From positions 4,218,501 to 4,282,500 of the forward strand of contig CM040099.1 of the NCBI GenBank assembly GCA_022496805.1: a stretch of DNA of 64,000 nucleotides. Reading direction: 5' to 3'. Source of the DNA: Pohlia nutans. Lineage: Eukaryota; Streptophyta; Bryopsida; Bryales; Mniaceae. The notes beneath the pieces were generated by a model. It worked only from the letters and a program-made list of their open reading frames with translations. It did no database searches and was not told where the DNA came from. The translations under genes and the position numbers were made by a program. Shown in pieces: positions 25,401-37,541 of this stretch. How positions within the stretch are numbered: position 1 is the stretch's first letter; every line of letters starts with the position of its first letter.

Positions 25401-28400
25401 AGAGGCAAGGTGCAAAATATCATTGATTTGAGAAGGCAGGATGACAAGTGCTGAAACAATGGCACATAGGATCACAACCCGACCCCAATCGGACTTCAAT
25501 GTCACATCTCCATATCCAACCGTTGAAACCTGCACTTAAAAGTCACGTTACTAAGCGGACCTCCAGATACAGTGCCCTATGAAACATTAGTGCTACTACT
25601 GTGATGATTCTTAAACACTAATGAACTCAGGTAGTCTAAACTCCATCAAAATCAAGTTTGATTCAGGATGGGAAGGTGATGTTGCGTTAAGAAAGGTTGG
25701 TTTATGCTTACCGTTACAATCATGAAATACAATGCCTCGAAGAAGCTCATGCATCCTTCGGGTGGACAATTGAGTCTTTGCCTCACACTTTCAGGAGTGG
25801 CCCGGTACTCAACCCATTGCAAGAGACCACCGGCAATAAATACTGCCAATCGATACAACATTTAGTGCCGAAACAACAAAATAAATGTTCTAGAATCTAA
25901 GTCGTGAAAGCAAGGACGGTTATTCCCCGATGAGCTAGGCTGAAGATTTGTGACGCCATGAACGATATCAAAATTCAGGTGTGTGGATAAACAAGATATT
26001 ACCAACGCCAAGGGTATACATGACAAGAATAAATATTTGTTCTTTGATACTGCCTGTGAAGCCACCCGCAGACGAAATCACAGGCATGACCCTGAGTAAA
26101 CACACGCCACCAAACACGTATCAAAACCAACTACGTGTTTTATCTTGCCAGCTAAGGGATAAGCAAATGGAAAGCAAAAACTTACCTTAGTGCTCGAAGG
26201 AATAGAAGAATCTCAGCTCCACTGTACCTCTCCCGGGCACTAAATTTTCAACCAACAAAAAAGAGGTATTAACAAACACAATGATCTAGATTTTTAATAT
26301 GAAGGCAAAGCATCTGGAACATGATCTAGATCTTCCATACGCAGAAATACAGAAATGAAAAATTTGAACCCTGATAATTTGCACAATGAACAAAGAAATC
26401 TAATGGGTAAATGTCTTTGCTGCTACCCCAAAGAAAGAATAATCGGTAGAGTGCTGATAAAGTCCACGAGTCCCTTGGTTGAAAATACGTAATAAAGACG
26501 CACGGGAGCACTGCATTTCAAAGATGACGGAATGAGAGCACGATACAACAAACTCGATTAATGCTACAGATTGTTAAGGTAATACTCAAGACAAAAACAA
26601 GAAGGATTTACTACAACATTTAGTATATAGCTGTTCAGCATTACTCATTTGCAATCATGAAATTCTCAACACCTTTGGCGTTAGGTCAAGAAAGGGGGCT
26701 ACTGAATGATCAAGAGATATTTCTACACACAACCTACCCTCATGTACAATTCACAACCAGAAAAGTTCCCAGTAAATCTGGGTGTAATTGGACGTAATGG
26801 CACGATGAAGCTAAGCCTTGACAATATCGAATCTATAATGCTTTTTTAGATTTTACAGACTAGCGCCTCATTTGGCATTGAAATTGAGGGAAGGTAATTG
26901 TATCATACCAGTAATAGTCGTTCGAGCCAATTTTACCAGACTGAGATTTTCGGATTCAATGTATGACTAGTGCACAGGGACATTGCAAAAGGGCAGGACT
27001 AAATTTCGACAGGAATAATATCCCACCTGTAAATTTTAATGAAGTAATCCACCACAAAGAAGCCACCACACACCAGCTCCACCATCCTAATCCACGGCTT
27101 CTCGTCTGAAATTCTATCCACTCTGTACCTGCTCCGCATATCCACGCTCCAAACTTATCAATTACAGATGATCATTACACATCGAAAAGCAATTGTAGTC
27201 GTACGGTTCAAATAAATTACTGATAAAAGAAGCTAGTATCGAAAAATCCTAGATCGAAGAAGTTTAAATCGTCGAGAATTCGTTTAACACTTTCCAATAC
27301 AGATGATGATGTAAATTTCTTCAGACACACAATGATTTCTCAAATTTAGACAGCGCATCACCAGCGGAAGGATGATTTCCCGCTTGGTCAAATTTGGATT
27401 TAGATCCATAAACTTACGTGGAGAGAATGTACAGCGCCACCGAAAGCATGGCCGCCATGAACTCCAACTGCAAACAATTCCAATTTCATTAAGTAGAATA
27501 TCTTCACGCCTGAGCATAACTAATTGCATGAGTATCTTTCTTCCGTATCGTTGCATTTTAAGTATAAAATATCCTAAACCGATGCAATGATACACGCAAG
27601 TCATGTTTCAAGATACGTTCCATCCCATGTATACATCAGACAAATAGAGTCAACGGGCAATAATTAAATGAAAATCAACTAGAATTCATGAAGATCACGC
27701 ACCCATAGTAAGATGTATTTCAAAGGCCATCCTCGAATTGCTGCACGCACTTTGATGGTGAGAGGCACCTCTCCGTACAAGTACGAGTCATGGTAGATTG
27801 ACAAGACATCCTAAATAGTACACCGAGCCATAAATTGAAATAGAGAGTCATATAACATCTTGAAGTCATACAAGAAATCCGTAGTCACACGCAACTAATA
27901 GCAATTAGAAGGAAGATAAAGAGAATTCGCAACTCACTGGCTTTATTCATGATTAAATAAGGTTACCTTTTCCGCTTTAATGTTCTTCCCTTTGCCTTTA
28001 TGATATTTTAGCATAACGTGCAAATTGCGTTCATACGAACTCTTGAACTTGTCCCAGCCGGATCGAACCAGAGTTGATTCATCTCTTGGATTCGCAACAG
28101 ACGTTTGATTGGAGGCTGTGGCTTCCACTTTAATCGGGGTGCATTGGTTGCTCGAAAGATTCAACAGCCTTCACGACAAGAACAACACTCGTACGAATTA
28201 TTCCAGATATAATTGATGAGGAACAGTGACGCTATTAAAGGAGGTGAGGCCAAATTCGTACAGAATCTAGCTGCCAATAATTGTCTAACCTCCTAATAAA
28301 TATCACGACATCGTTGCACACTTGCACATGACTTCAGTAACCCATTTAACTCTTGCTATTATCGAGGACTAGTTGAATGAATGATTAGGTTGGAATACCT

Positions 28401-28952
28401 GTCGTGGGAGTTATTGCTGGGAAAGTCTGGCTGAATCTGCATTTCATGTGGCAATGGCACATTCGAGTCCACATGGTGCTCCTCCTCACCTCTATCCCGC
28501 CTACTGCATCCAAGCACAATCAATTGCAGGGAGTACTTAATGTATGTAAAAACGGTCAAAGATCATTATGGTCTAAAATCATAGTATATTAGTATCCATA
28601 ATAGGAGCGACCTATTTTCACAAATATATCCTGGTCTAGGGACGACTCGACCAGGCGTTTGCTTTATGAACTGGGAATAAGAATTTCGGCCATGTAGAGA
28701 AGATAAAGATGACGTGCGCACTGCAAAACGCCTGGAGAGAAGTAGCTAGAAAAGATCTTCAAGGGCGATTCTGAACTAACAAAACTGTGGTGGAACCACC
28801 GTTAATGCGCAAAAAGCACGGAAGCAATCAAAATACTTAGCAATCACTGAAGTCCACCAAGTTACATTTGAAGAAGACATTTAAACATACCTCAACTGGC
28901 TGCTGACAGTCCTCTGCGAGTACTTCCTTGAGATTGTCACTGGAGTACCCAT
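19413..28952 (-). CDS. Slo/BK-type potassium channel, 6TM plus two RCK domains
   Basis: This encodes a predicted membrane K+ channel of 1138 aa gated through cytosolic RCK domains. Twenty exons (minus strand): 28952-28891, 28503-28399, 28168-27967, 27810-27703, 27467-27418, 27146-27027, 26510-26427, 26239-26186, 26091-26003, 25842-25712, 25529-25396, 24697-24570, 24468-24417, 24198-24057, 23764-23574, 23090-22922, 22710-21765, 21430-21300, 20827-20622 and 19725-19413. All are GT-AG and in frame. After a polar N-terminus, S1 is near 151-175, S2 195-214, S3 228-243, S4 250-265 (FLRALR, as in animal Slo), S5 278-300, the pore helix and filter STVGYGD 337-343, and S6 351-375. RCK1 follows (VSGDLSFRTIQDFL; DPDAEDAAQVVRAL), then a long linker and RCK2 (HILLCIQG; GSPIYELDLVRAG). 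The acidic calcium-bowl stretch of animal Slo1 is not visible, nor is an extra S0 segment. Shaker, TPK and CASTOR/POLLUX channels do not fit this domain order. Upstream non-coding exons are possible. Confidence 0.92.
20068..20099. repeat. Intronic hairpin
   Basis: CAACAATCACCAAA and its complement are separated by four bases, in the last intron of the Slo-type gene. Function unknown. Confidence 0.8.
21053..21240. mobile_element. Small MITE in intron 18 of the Slo-type gene
   Basis: AAGTGGGGAACCCAATA at the left and its exact inverse at the right bound a 188-bp unit. No clear target duplication is visible, so the family is unassigned. Confidence 0.65.
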
Positions 28953-30564
28953 TCCCAGCGACTTGAATCCAAGAAAAAAATCCGCAGGTAGGATGCAAGC
29001 GCGAGAAGATCATCAGGCAGTATTAAGAGACTGAGATTCCTAGCCAGTCTTTCGAATATAACTAGCTCTCAACGGTAACCATTTAGTACAATGTAACAGT
29101 GACTTTCTACATAGATCACAATGTAGGCGTTTCAAGCGTGGTCTGCCTCATAATGAACAGACACAGATGGAGCTAGCTCTACCAATGACGTGAAGGCGAC
29201 TGAAGAATTTCGGTACTACACTGCACTTATGACACAAGGGTTCAGACCTCTAGAACTTATTCACTACCTCGTTCCCATACTCTATAAGAGTGTACACCAG
29301 AATGACAAAGTCGAAAGGACAAATGTCACAACAGCTGTAACGCAGCACGCTCTTTCAGATTGCTGAGACCGAACTGAGAAAACCAGATCACTTGTGTAAA
29401 ATATTGAAATAAAGTGGAGTTCTGGAGATCGTCATATCTGTGCAGTTGTCTTCAATTTCTCCCTCTGGTAGATATAGGTAAAATCAGGACTGGACATGGC
29501 CTGTGGACACTAGGATGTAATCATCATAATTAGTCATTAAAAATTTAGAATTAGATTTATCAGAAGTCAATAAAGAAGGAAATAAGAAAGAATTAGTCAA
29601 TAAAGACGGAACAAAAAGGAAGAAACTGACTGAGTATATGCAGGTCTTAAAGAAAATTCCCAAATTCAAACTAAACCAAGGTAGAAGTTACTTTGCCTCC
29701 AAATAAGAGGAATGGGAGGGACAGAATGGATGGGACATAGAGCAATCACTAATCTACATTACCAGGGAAGTGACGAGGAAGGCAGCATCTGGTTGACTGC
29801 AGTACTGTTCCAGTTCCTCCCCTTCCGCTTACAGTTAATGGTTTCTACCATGGGCTTCGCAAGGACCTCTAGCAAGAACCTGAAGATGTCAGTTTCCTCT
29901 TTCACCACTCAACACTCGCCTGTATATTTCGAAGTCCCAAAATGGAAGGATGTCAGCAGGGCAATTCAGATAGAGTACGTCTGCGTCTGTTGAGCACTAA
30001 AGACTTTAAGAGAATGTAACTGATGAGGTTACTTACTACAAAGTAAGTAGTATAACCGTGGGTGGGCTTTGTACAGGGTACAAACATGGCGAGTATCCTG
30101 TTCCCCTCCATGTCTTAAGCTTCACGCCCTCCTCATGAGATACCTACCCCAAGCACGGCAGTCGGCACTGGAGTGCTCCACACCACTGTACCGCTTCCGA
30201 TAAAGCACAACAAATTATAGCCCCTCATATAAAATCACAATCCTCATTAGTGATACACTGATAGCATAAAGGTGTGATGCGACTGAGAAGACAAGCAAAT
30301 CATGATGTTAATAGATCAAAAAGATAGTGTGATCAATCCGAACAATGACATTCATGAGATGTACTACTAATCACGCTGACATACCCTGAAACGTCGTAGT
30401 CCTTCATCATTAACATCAAAATGGCTCTCAAGAATGAGAGTCCAGACGTATGTATTTGAATGGCAGATCATACACATACGTAGTATGGGAAACTGGTGAA
30501 ATTTCAACCACAAGTGAACGGAAAATCTCTTTCCGACCGCTTTTGATGACTAACGCGTCAAAGT
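28953..30564. other. Interval between the methyltransferase stop and the Slo-type start
   Basis: Both flanking genes are on the minus strand, so this contains the 3' end of the methyltransferase gene and the promoter and leader of the channel gene. The 93-codon plus-strand frame at 29712 has no recognisable motif and I do not call it. Confidence 0.45.
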
Positions 30565-32790
30565 TTATACTAATTGTGGATATATGCAGTAAACTCGAGC
30601 CCCATAATCAGCCACACAGAGACCCGCAGCTTTACATCCCTCAAAGAAGAGGTCTTCGTCTGCTTTAGGTATCCTTCGTCGCCAACTCATCAAGAAGCAA
30701 GGCTTTGGAAGAGACAATGGGACAGGGACTAGATTATTCCTTTTGTCATGCTGTATCTCTTCTCTCAAGTTTGAACCAAGATGATCACCTGCTTGTGGGG
30801 CAGTATCTGCAACAACACTTGAACCAGAAGGTAGGTTTCTCATGCCGATTGCCTTTGGCTTCCATTTTTGTAGTAAAAAGACAAGCGTCTTGACTAGATT
30901 TGCGTACTGCTTTACATCTGTTATAGAAAACAACCACTGCGAATTAGCACCAGTTAATGGTAGTATCAACTCTTGAGATATGCAGAACATAAATCTACTA
31001 TCTTAATAGAAGTGAAAATCTACGTAACCATTGCAGTCATTTAGAAATTCTGAGTCCGCAGCAATGAAGAGGTAATCATAACAGACTAGGAATTTGCTTC
31101 CCTTCAAATATCAAGCAATGTTAACAAGATTATAGATAGTACAAAGGGCCAGTGATCTCACAAAGTAGGATATCACTCGCAATTATCAAGTCCCAGTCCG
31201 CACATTCACTTGGAAACGTATCGCCCCAGGTATCTGCCACGTATTACAGAGCACCGGTACTTGGTGATTGAGCAGAACGACCTACTCGTACTAAAATTAA
31301 AAATCTTCCGTTGTAAAACAAGGAACAAGAAATACACGCGTGAACATCACACAATAAGTGTGACTAAAATTCTGCGAACCTCAACTACTGCTAAGTCTCT
31401 GAAACTATTACAGAAAGATTCTTAAACTCGTTTATCACGCATGGCCATCATTAGAAAGGCAACTGGGGTAAATATTTAGACATTCTAATCATAGTTGTGC
31501 ATAAGTTGCCGAATGCCGATAATTTGAAAGACAATGGACGGAATATATTCAAATGACTTACGGCGAATATGAGGAGAGACCGAAATGTCATTCGCAACAT
31601 GATTGTGGAGGATATTCTTTTCTATGTCCTCGTCGTCATAGTCGGATGTAGTAATGTCAAGGTCGTACATCTTCCTCAAAAATATTGTCAACGCCCCTGT
31701 TCCACTAAAAAATCAAAATATTTGCAGTTTGTAAGCCAGAAACATCACCATCACCTAATGCCTACAAAGAAACCACTTAACTAAAAAATTCTAAAAAAAT
31801 TCTCACAAAAGTCACCTTCCAAGCTCCAAAATCCGGTGCCCAGAAAGTAGGGCTGGATGCTTGACTAGCCATTCCGCGAAAATACGAGTTCCCGGCCATA
31901 ACAAATTGGCATTTACTTGGTGAAAAGTAAATTCCCGAATCTTTAAAATCTGATTTTGATTGCAGCAGACACAATCTACAAATGCGTGAGCACATAATCA
32001 AGCATACACATGCACGTGATGAAAAAGCAGTCCCATGTATTAGGACAGAGAGAATCCTACACAAAATACTGTAGGCTAACATGAGGTACATAGAGACACG
32101 CACATAGCCTAGAACTCAAAGCACAACACACACGGACGCTCGAGTCAAGGCGATGCACGGAAGAAACATTAAACAAACGCGTAGCAGTAGTGCAACAACT
32201 GCCAATGATGTGGTACACATGTTACCAATAGATTCAACAAAATAACTAAAAGCAATGTCAAATAGTGAAAGCCCCTGGCACTGAGTGAAAGCTTATGGTA
32301 GTCCGAGAGCAGTACTGAGCACTTGAAACACGCAGAATAGGTGGGACTCATATCACTTTAAAAAAAACTTCACTTCACTCTTCGCTCCACGTCGTCAGTC
32401 TTCATTTACATTTCAATCAAATTACCAGTCATGCAAATAGAATCAATCGTAACTTTAAGATTGAATGGATCATGTGACATAACACTGAATCAGATAATCG
32501 AGCATACCATGCCAGGAAATTCATGATCTCTTTCGACAAAGGCACTATCACCAGCTGAATCTGCAGAATCGTCTGCAAACCACGCGAACTGTGTTTCAGA
32601 TTGAAGATTAGTAAGTGAACTCCTTACATGTTCCTGCCGTATGAAACAGCAAAGCATAACGAAACAATGAAGACTTCTCCTTCCTGCAAAATGCTGTGCT
32701 CGGATGACATCAATAGAAAAATCGAGACCTAATCCTACCTGAGTCATCACCAGCAAACAGGTTGCCCGCAGAGAACAGAGCCGTGTCCAT
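30565..32790 (-). CDS. Family-16 S-adenosylmethionine-dependent methyltransferase
   Basis: This encodes a 272-aa protein of the seven-beta-strand lysine-methyltransferase-like group. Exons on the minus strand are 32790-32739, 32572-32508, 31949-31816, 31704-31562, 31233-31162 and 30917-30565, all GT-AG and in frame to the stop at 30565. The N-terminus MDTALFSAGNLF followed by acidic residues matches a conserved plant orthologue group. NLLWPGT precedes motif I, LELGSGTG (80-87), which binds S-adenosylmethionine. TSDYDD (103-108) carries the acidic residue contacting the ribose. DWDLIIASDILLY (144-156) is the motif IV region of family 16, and the C-terminal part ends with ARVYCIY. Motif I is split exactly between exons 3 and 4. 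The substrate cannot be read from sequence; related enzymes methylate protein lysines. Confidence 0.92.
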
Positions 32791-33230
32791 GGTTCCGATT
32801 CAACGTATAAAAAGAACCCCGGCGTTCAACCGATACTCAACGTGATTCTGCAAAACATTCATTAGACACAAAGAGAATTACATCAATGTTTTAAAAAAAT
32901 AGAAAATCAAATGAGCACTAACACGAAATTCACAGGATCTACCGTTTCTTGCCAAAAGTAGAAACAACGTCACTCAAATATAATAGAAACTCACTCAAAC
33001 ATAGTTTCAGAATTCCAAATTCATGCAAACAATTGAAAAATCTCCTTGGAATCAACAGCATGGCTGGCATATACATACTTTTATGCTAACTGATTCAGAA
33101 CATAAAGAACACCACAAAAACACCTTTTCTGCTCATAGAACAAACAAGAATGCCACCTAGAATTCTCCCGCTAAAAAACTAATTACTCACTCAAACACTT
33201 GGAATTGCTGTTATATACATACTTCCTTTT

Positions 33231-34157
33231 CCTACCTGAAATGCTCATGTAACAAACAAGAATGCAAAGAAATATAGATGGCATTATACCTGAAACGCTT
33301 GTTTTCCAAGCGCTTGCGAGATAATTCAAAAACATTTCACTACTTATTCAGAAAAGAGAAAAAAACAGATACAATGTCATCCGAAATTGATAGCGAAGTC
33401 AAGAATCACGAAATGCCTTTCCTACCTGAAATGCTCATGTAACAAACAAGAATGCAAAGAAATACAGATGGCATTATACCTGAAACGCTTGTTTTCCAAG
33501 CGCTTGCGAGATAATTCAAAAACATTTCACTACTTATTCAGAGAAAAGAAAAAAACAGATATAATATCATCCGAAAATAATAGCGAAGTCAAGAATCACG
33601 AAATGCCTTTCCTACCTGAAATGCTCATGTAACAAACAAGAATGTATAAGAATATAGATGGCATTATACCTGAAACGCTTGTTTTCCAAGTGCTTGTGAG
33701 ATAATTCAAAAACATTTCACTACTTATTCAGAAAAAAGAAAAAAACAGATATAATGTCATCCGAAAATAATAGCGAAGTCAAGAATCACGAAATGCCTTT
33801 CCTAACTGAAATGCTCATATAACAAACAAGAATGCATAGAAATATAGATAGCATTAAACCTGAAACGCTTGTTTTCCAAGCGCTTGCGAGATTTCTCAAA
33901 AAGATTTCGCTACTTATTCTGTAAAAAGAAAAAAACAGATTTAATGTCATCCGAAAATGATAGCGAAGTCAAGAATCACGAAATGCCTTTCCTACCTGAA
34001 ATGCTCATATAACAAATAAGAATGCATAGATGGCATTATACCAGAAACGCTTGTTTTCCAAGCGCTTGCGAGATTTCTCAAAAAGATTTCGCTACTTATT
34101 CTGTAAAAAGAAAAAAAGAGATTTAGTGTCATCCGAAAATAATAGCGAAGTCAAGTA
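33231..34157. repeat. Tandem array of 190-bp units
   Basis: The block CCTACCTGAAATGCTCATG or a one-base variant begins at 33231, 33421, 33611, 33801 and 33991, a constant 190-bp spacing. The fifth copy is slightly shortened. Each unit contains the hairpin CGCTTG-TTTTC-CAAGCG and, on the minus strand, two CAG|GTA donor-like sites. The array lies 0.4-1.4 kb upstream of the methyltransferase start and may fall in its leader. Confidence 0.92.
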
Positions 34158-34173
34158 TCACGCTGAGGCTTAG

Positions 34174-34187
34174 TTAGGGTTTAGGGC
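34174..34187 (-). promoter_or_regulatory. Telobox-like motif upstream of the methyltransferase gene
   Basis: The minus strand reads GCCCTAAACCCTAA. This is the telobox (AAACCCTAA) common in promoters of housekeeping plant genes. It sits just upstream of the 190-bp array, so its link to this gene is tentative. Confidence 0.4.
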
Positions 34188-34427
34188 TTTGCCTTGGATC
34201 ATGAGCGGTAATCGTCTCCGTCCTGTGTACAAACCAGAAATGCAAAGAGCGAATTGTTTCCGCGCCTACAACTGAAGCAAATTGTGCATTGGACGAACAA
34301 CGAAATTCACCGGTGATGAACAAATGACAAGCTGCCTTCGGAGCTCAAAAGCTTTAAGCGCGTCAGCGCATCTGCACCCGTGCACGCTAAATTTCACACG
34401 CTAAAATTCATTCATGTACCGTAACAC

Positions 34428-34598
34428 CATAACCGGTTGTTGACTTTTCAACGCCAATGTGGCTCCATCCCATTGGCAACCCGTCACCATCGCCATCACA
34501 AGTTGCAACTCATAACCTTTTCTCCTTTCAATTTGCATCCTATGCCCTTGGATCATGAAAATCAAGGGTTGTGATTGAAAAGTGCACAACCGGTTATG
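34428..34598. mobile_element. MITE with CATAACCGGTTGT termini
   Basis: CATAACCGGTTGTTGACTTT at the left faces an inverse (ACAACCGGTTATG, with TTGAAAAGT inside) at the right over 171 bp. There is no clear target duplication. Confidence 0.65.
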
Positions 34599-35751
34599 TA
34601 TGATAACCTATTCGCCGCTACTGCGGCTCGTCGGTTATCTAATACATAGCAAGTTCGCCACTTGGCGAACGAATATTTATTTTGTTTGAAAAAATAAGGT
34701 TCGCCTCTCAAAAACTAAATTTCTCAATTTTCATTTTAAGCAAAAAATCGGTAAAATTGATCTTAATTAGCTTAGAAATAACAAAATATTGCAAAAACTA
34801 ATTTGTTCTATTTTCGTTTTTTTGTCTTCAGAAATTTTCTAATTTTTATGTTTTTTATTTTTAGAATTATTTTAGGACGAACCTGCTATGGTACTACGGT
34901 ATATTTGAAGAGCACTTAGAGTTCCCCACCCTTACATACCAAATGTGCACATCAAATTGTCAATGCAAGTAGAATGTGAGATATGTTTACTGTAGTTTTA
35001 AAGGGCCCTTGCCTAATACTATGATCAAGGATCCAAAGGCTATTTAGAAGGGTATTTTGCATTTTTCATTCAAATTTATAGTGGGTCAAATCCTTATAGG
35101 GCATAGGTGCAAATGTTAGGATACTATTAGACTGGAATCATAACATTCTTGCCCTAGTGTAACATTCTTGTCCTAGTTCATTCGTTACAAGAATAGATTT
35201 TTGTAGGATTAAGAATGTTATGATAGCACCCGACACACTCTCCTAAATGAATGAAATATTGTCATATTGTCAACTTCAATGGTTTATAGGACTTTTATTT
35301 AGTACCCAAAATTAACAATTTAGAAATTGCCTTTTTAGGGTATATTCTTCATATAGTCATCTATCTATGGTGTAAAGAGAAACTTAAAATAATAAATATC
35401 TTGTTTTTCGCAAGGATGCAAACAAGACTCCCATTTGTGTGCAACTGTGAACATTGGTAATCACTTATCTACCATTTCATTATTGAAATATCTTCTTCAA
35501 AAAGCTCACACAAATAACCAATTTTTAGTTTTTTATTTCTTTTATTTCTTTTATAATGATTTAAAAATGTCATATTCATTTTCTTGAGATTCGCACTTTC
35601 TTAGTTATCATACTAAGAAAATGTTCCTAGGCTTCATCTAACATAATCTTCTTAGGGTTTAAATATTGGCCTTATTTTTTTTATACTTTTAATATATAGT
35701 TCTTTCTTTCTTTCCTTTTTTCTTTCTTCTAAAGTACTCACTTTGTACTAG
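34599..35751. other. AT-rich intergenic DNA, nothing recognised
   Basis: I see no gene. A TTTC-rich tract lies at 35699-35735. Confidence 0.5.
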
Positions 35752-36147
35752 GGTTGGATAACCTATTACCACCACCTCCCCCATTTATGACAGGTACAAC
35801 TTTCTTAGAGCCACCACAATTAAGACCCAAAACCACCAATTTCACTATTCAAGTAGACCAATGGCATGCCAAGAATTGCGAAGAAATAGTTGATGGTTTT
35901 GGGGTAGCTCATGAGCGGATCTAGGAACAACAAAGTGTGAACTTAGGAAATTGGTATGTGATGTATGGGTAAAAGGTTACTTTCCACTTTGAAATTTTGT
36001 ATAAAATTGACAAATGCGAATCAGATGTTGCAAATTTTTGCAATCCTCATCAAAACCTATTTCGAATGCAGTCTTTTTTTTTTGGGAATCTAGCACTGCC
36101 AAAAATAGGCCAGATTGCTTAAGTTGGTGGTAATAGGTTATCCAACC
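35752..36147 (+). mobile_element. Element with GGTTGGATAACC termini; inverted partner at 39767-40195
   Basis: GGTTGGATAACCTATTACCA at the left is the exact inverse of the right end. The interior is strongly similar to 39767-40195 read in the opposite direction. No superfamily can be assigned from a target site. Confidence 0.75.
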
Positions 36148-37182
36148 TTAGGTCGGAATGCAACGGAATGCAACAAATAGTACATGTGTTTCATGCAATC
36201 ACCTAGGCCAAAATATTTAATGTAATGGATCAAAATAAAATTAGTGCATGCTTTTTTAACCTTCAACTTGAGTAAATGAGCCATTCCCAAAATCAGGTGA
36301 GATTCTGGCAGAAATTCGCCAATTTGTTTTTGACTGAACCACTCTTTGGAAGTGAGAGAACGTAACAAAGTGAGAGTCATTGATGGAAGCATTCCGATGT
36401 TATGTTATCACAAAACCATAGGAGTGAATGACCACATGATACAAGGTGCAAACGGTACAAGTGTCCAAATTTTAGTTGTCCAAACTCTTCCAGCATTAGG
36501 AAACAATTGGCACAGACAAATTTTGCAAAAGCAAAATACTAAACATTTTCTTAACCTAAACAAGAAGTCCCCAAGATAATACAAAAAAGCGAAAACTTGA
36601 GACAATAATTTTCAGTTTCACGAGTGCCAAGGATGGCTGAATCCAGAAAAGTGCATCACATTTGGTTAAGATCGGTACATTGGACACAGAGGGCTCCGTT
36701 CCTTCCCCAAAATTACATAGATGGGTTTCAAAGCTCAGGGTCAGGAGCGCCGCAAGTGGAGCAAGATTACCACGGTGCAGTGTCTGTCAGAATACTCCAC
36801 CTTGCCACACATCGCCACAATGATGGATACCCTCCATAATATGATGATATTATTGTTTGAAGCAATGCACATGTAGCAAGTCATTTCTGTGACTAATCCA
36901 TGCCTGTTTGGGAAGTTAGAGCTTCCCAAACATGTCATAATAGAGAGGGCCAACTGTACTCACTAACCGTCCTCTTTACATGATGCTCGGAGGATTGAGA
37001 GAAAACCCATCTCCAACATCCTTCTGGAGCTGCTATAAAAGCGGAGTCCGTAAGGCGCCTGCTCATCAATGTAAGGATTTCGAGAACTGTTCAGTATGTA
37101 AGATGGCATAAATTAAAGAGCTTTTTATTTTCCAAACACAGATACTATAGCAGAACGGCGTCCAGTTGAACCCACTGCTTGG
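36148..37182. other. Downstream of TRAPPC1, no gene recognised
   Basis: This may hold the 3' untranslated region of TRAPPC1. A hairpin TGTTTGGGAAG / CTTCCCAAACA lies at 36905-36932. Confidence 0.4.
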
Positions 37183-37398
37183 TTAACCCCTAAAGGACCA
37201 AGAAGCCGAATTGGACCTCGTGTTGTTTCTAGCAGTTTTGAGTAATTCAGCTTTGTTAAAGTTTCTTTCCTTTTGACCAATTTTCTTCACTGATTCTGGT
37301 GATATAAAATTTGGTCCCATCTGAATTATATTTTTCACAATATGATTGATTGAATTTGTCATTTTAAAACCATGAATCCTTGGTCTTCTAGGGGTTAA
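37183..37398 (+). mobile_element. TTAA-type MITE, family A
   Basis: It is bounded by TTAA at 37183-37186 and 37395-37398. Termini are CCCCTAAAGGACCAAGAAG and CCTTGGTCTTCTAGGGG. Close relatives are at 38030-38259 and 53814-54048. It lies about 150 bp downstream of the TRAPPC1 stop. Confidence 0.85.
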
Positions 37399-37541
37399 AC
37401 TATTAGTTCATTACACATAACGATTATTTTCAAAGTCTAAATAACATAGAAAGCACACCTAGTATCAACACAGGAGGTCACTGCTTGATTCAACTTGTAT
37501 AGTACGACCAGAAGAGTGCAAGAAGACTTACCCTAGATGAA

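Noticed and set aside
19413..28952. CASTOR/POLLUX, Shaker or TPK channel
   Set aside because: The STVGYGD filter together with FLRALR in S4 and two Slo-type RCK domains fits none of these.
29712..29993. 93-codon plus-strand frame between two minus-strand genes
   Set aside because: No motif or splice context; more likely antisense to untranslated sequence.
37183..37398. Interstitial telomeric repeat
   Set aside because: CCCCTAAA occurs once at each end as an inverted terminus, not as a tandem array.
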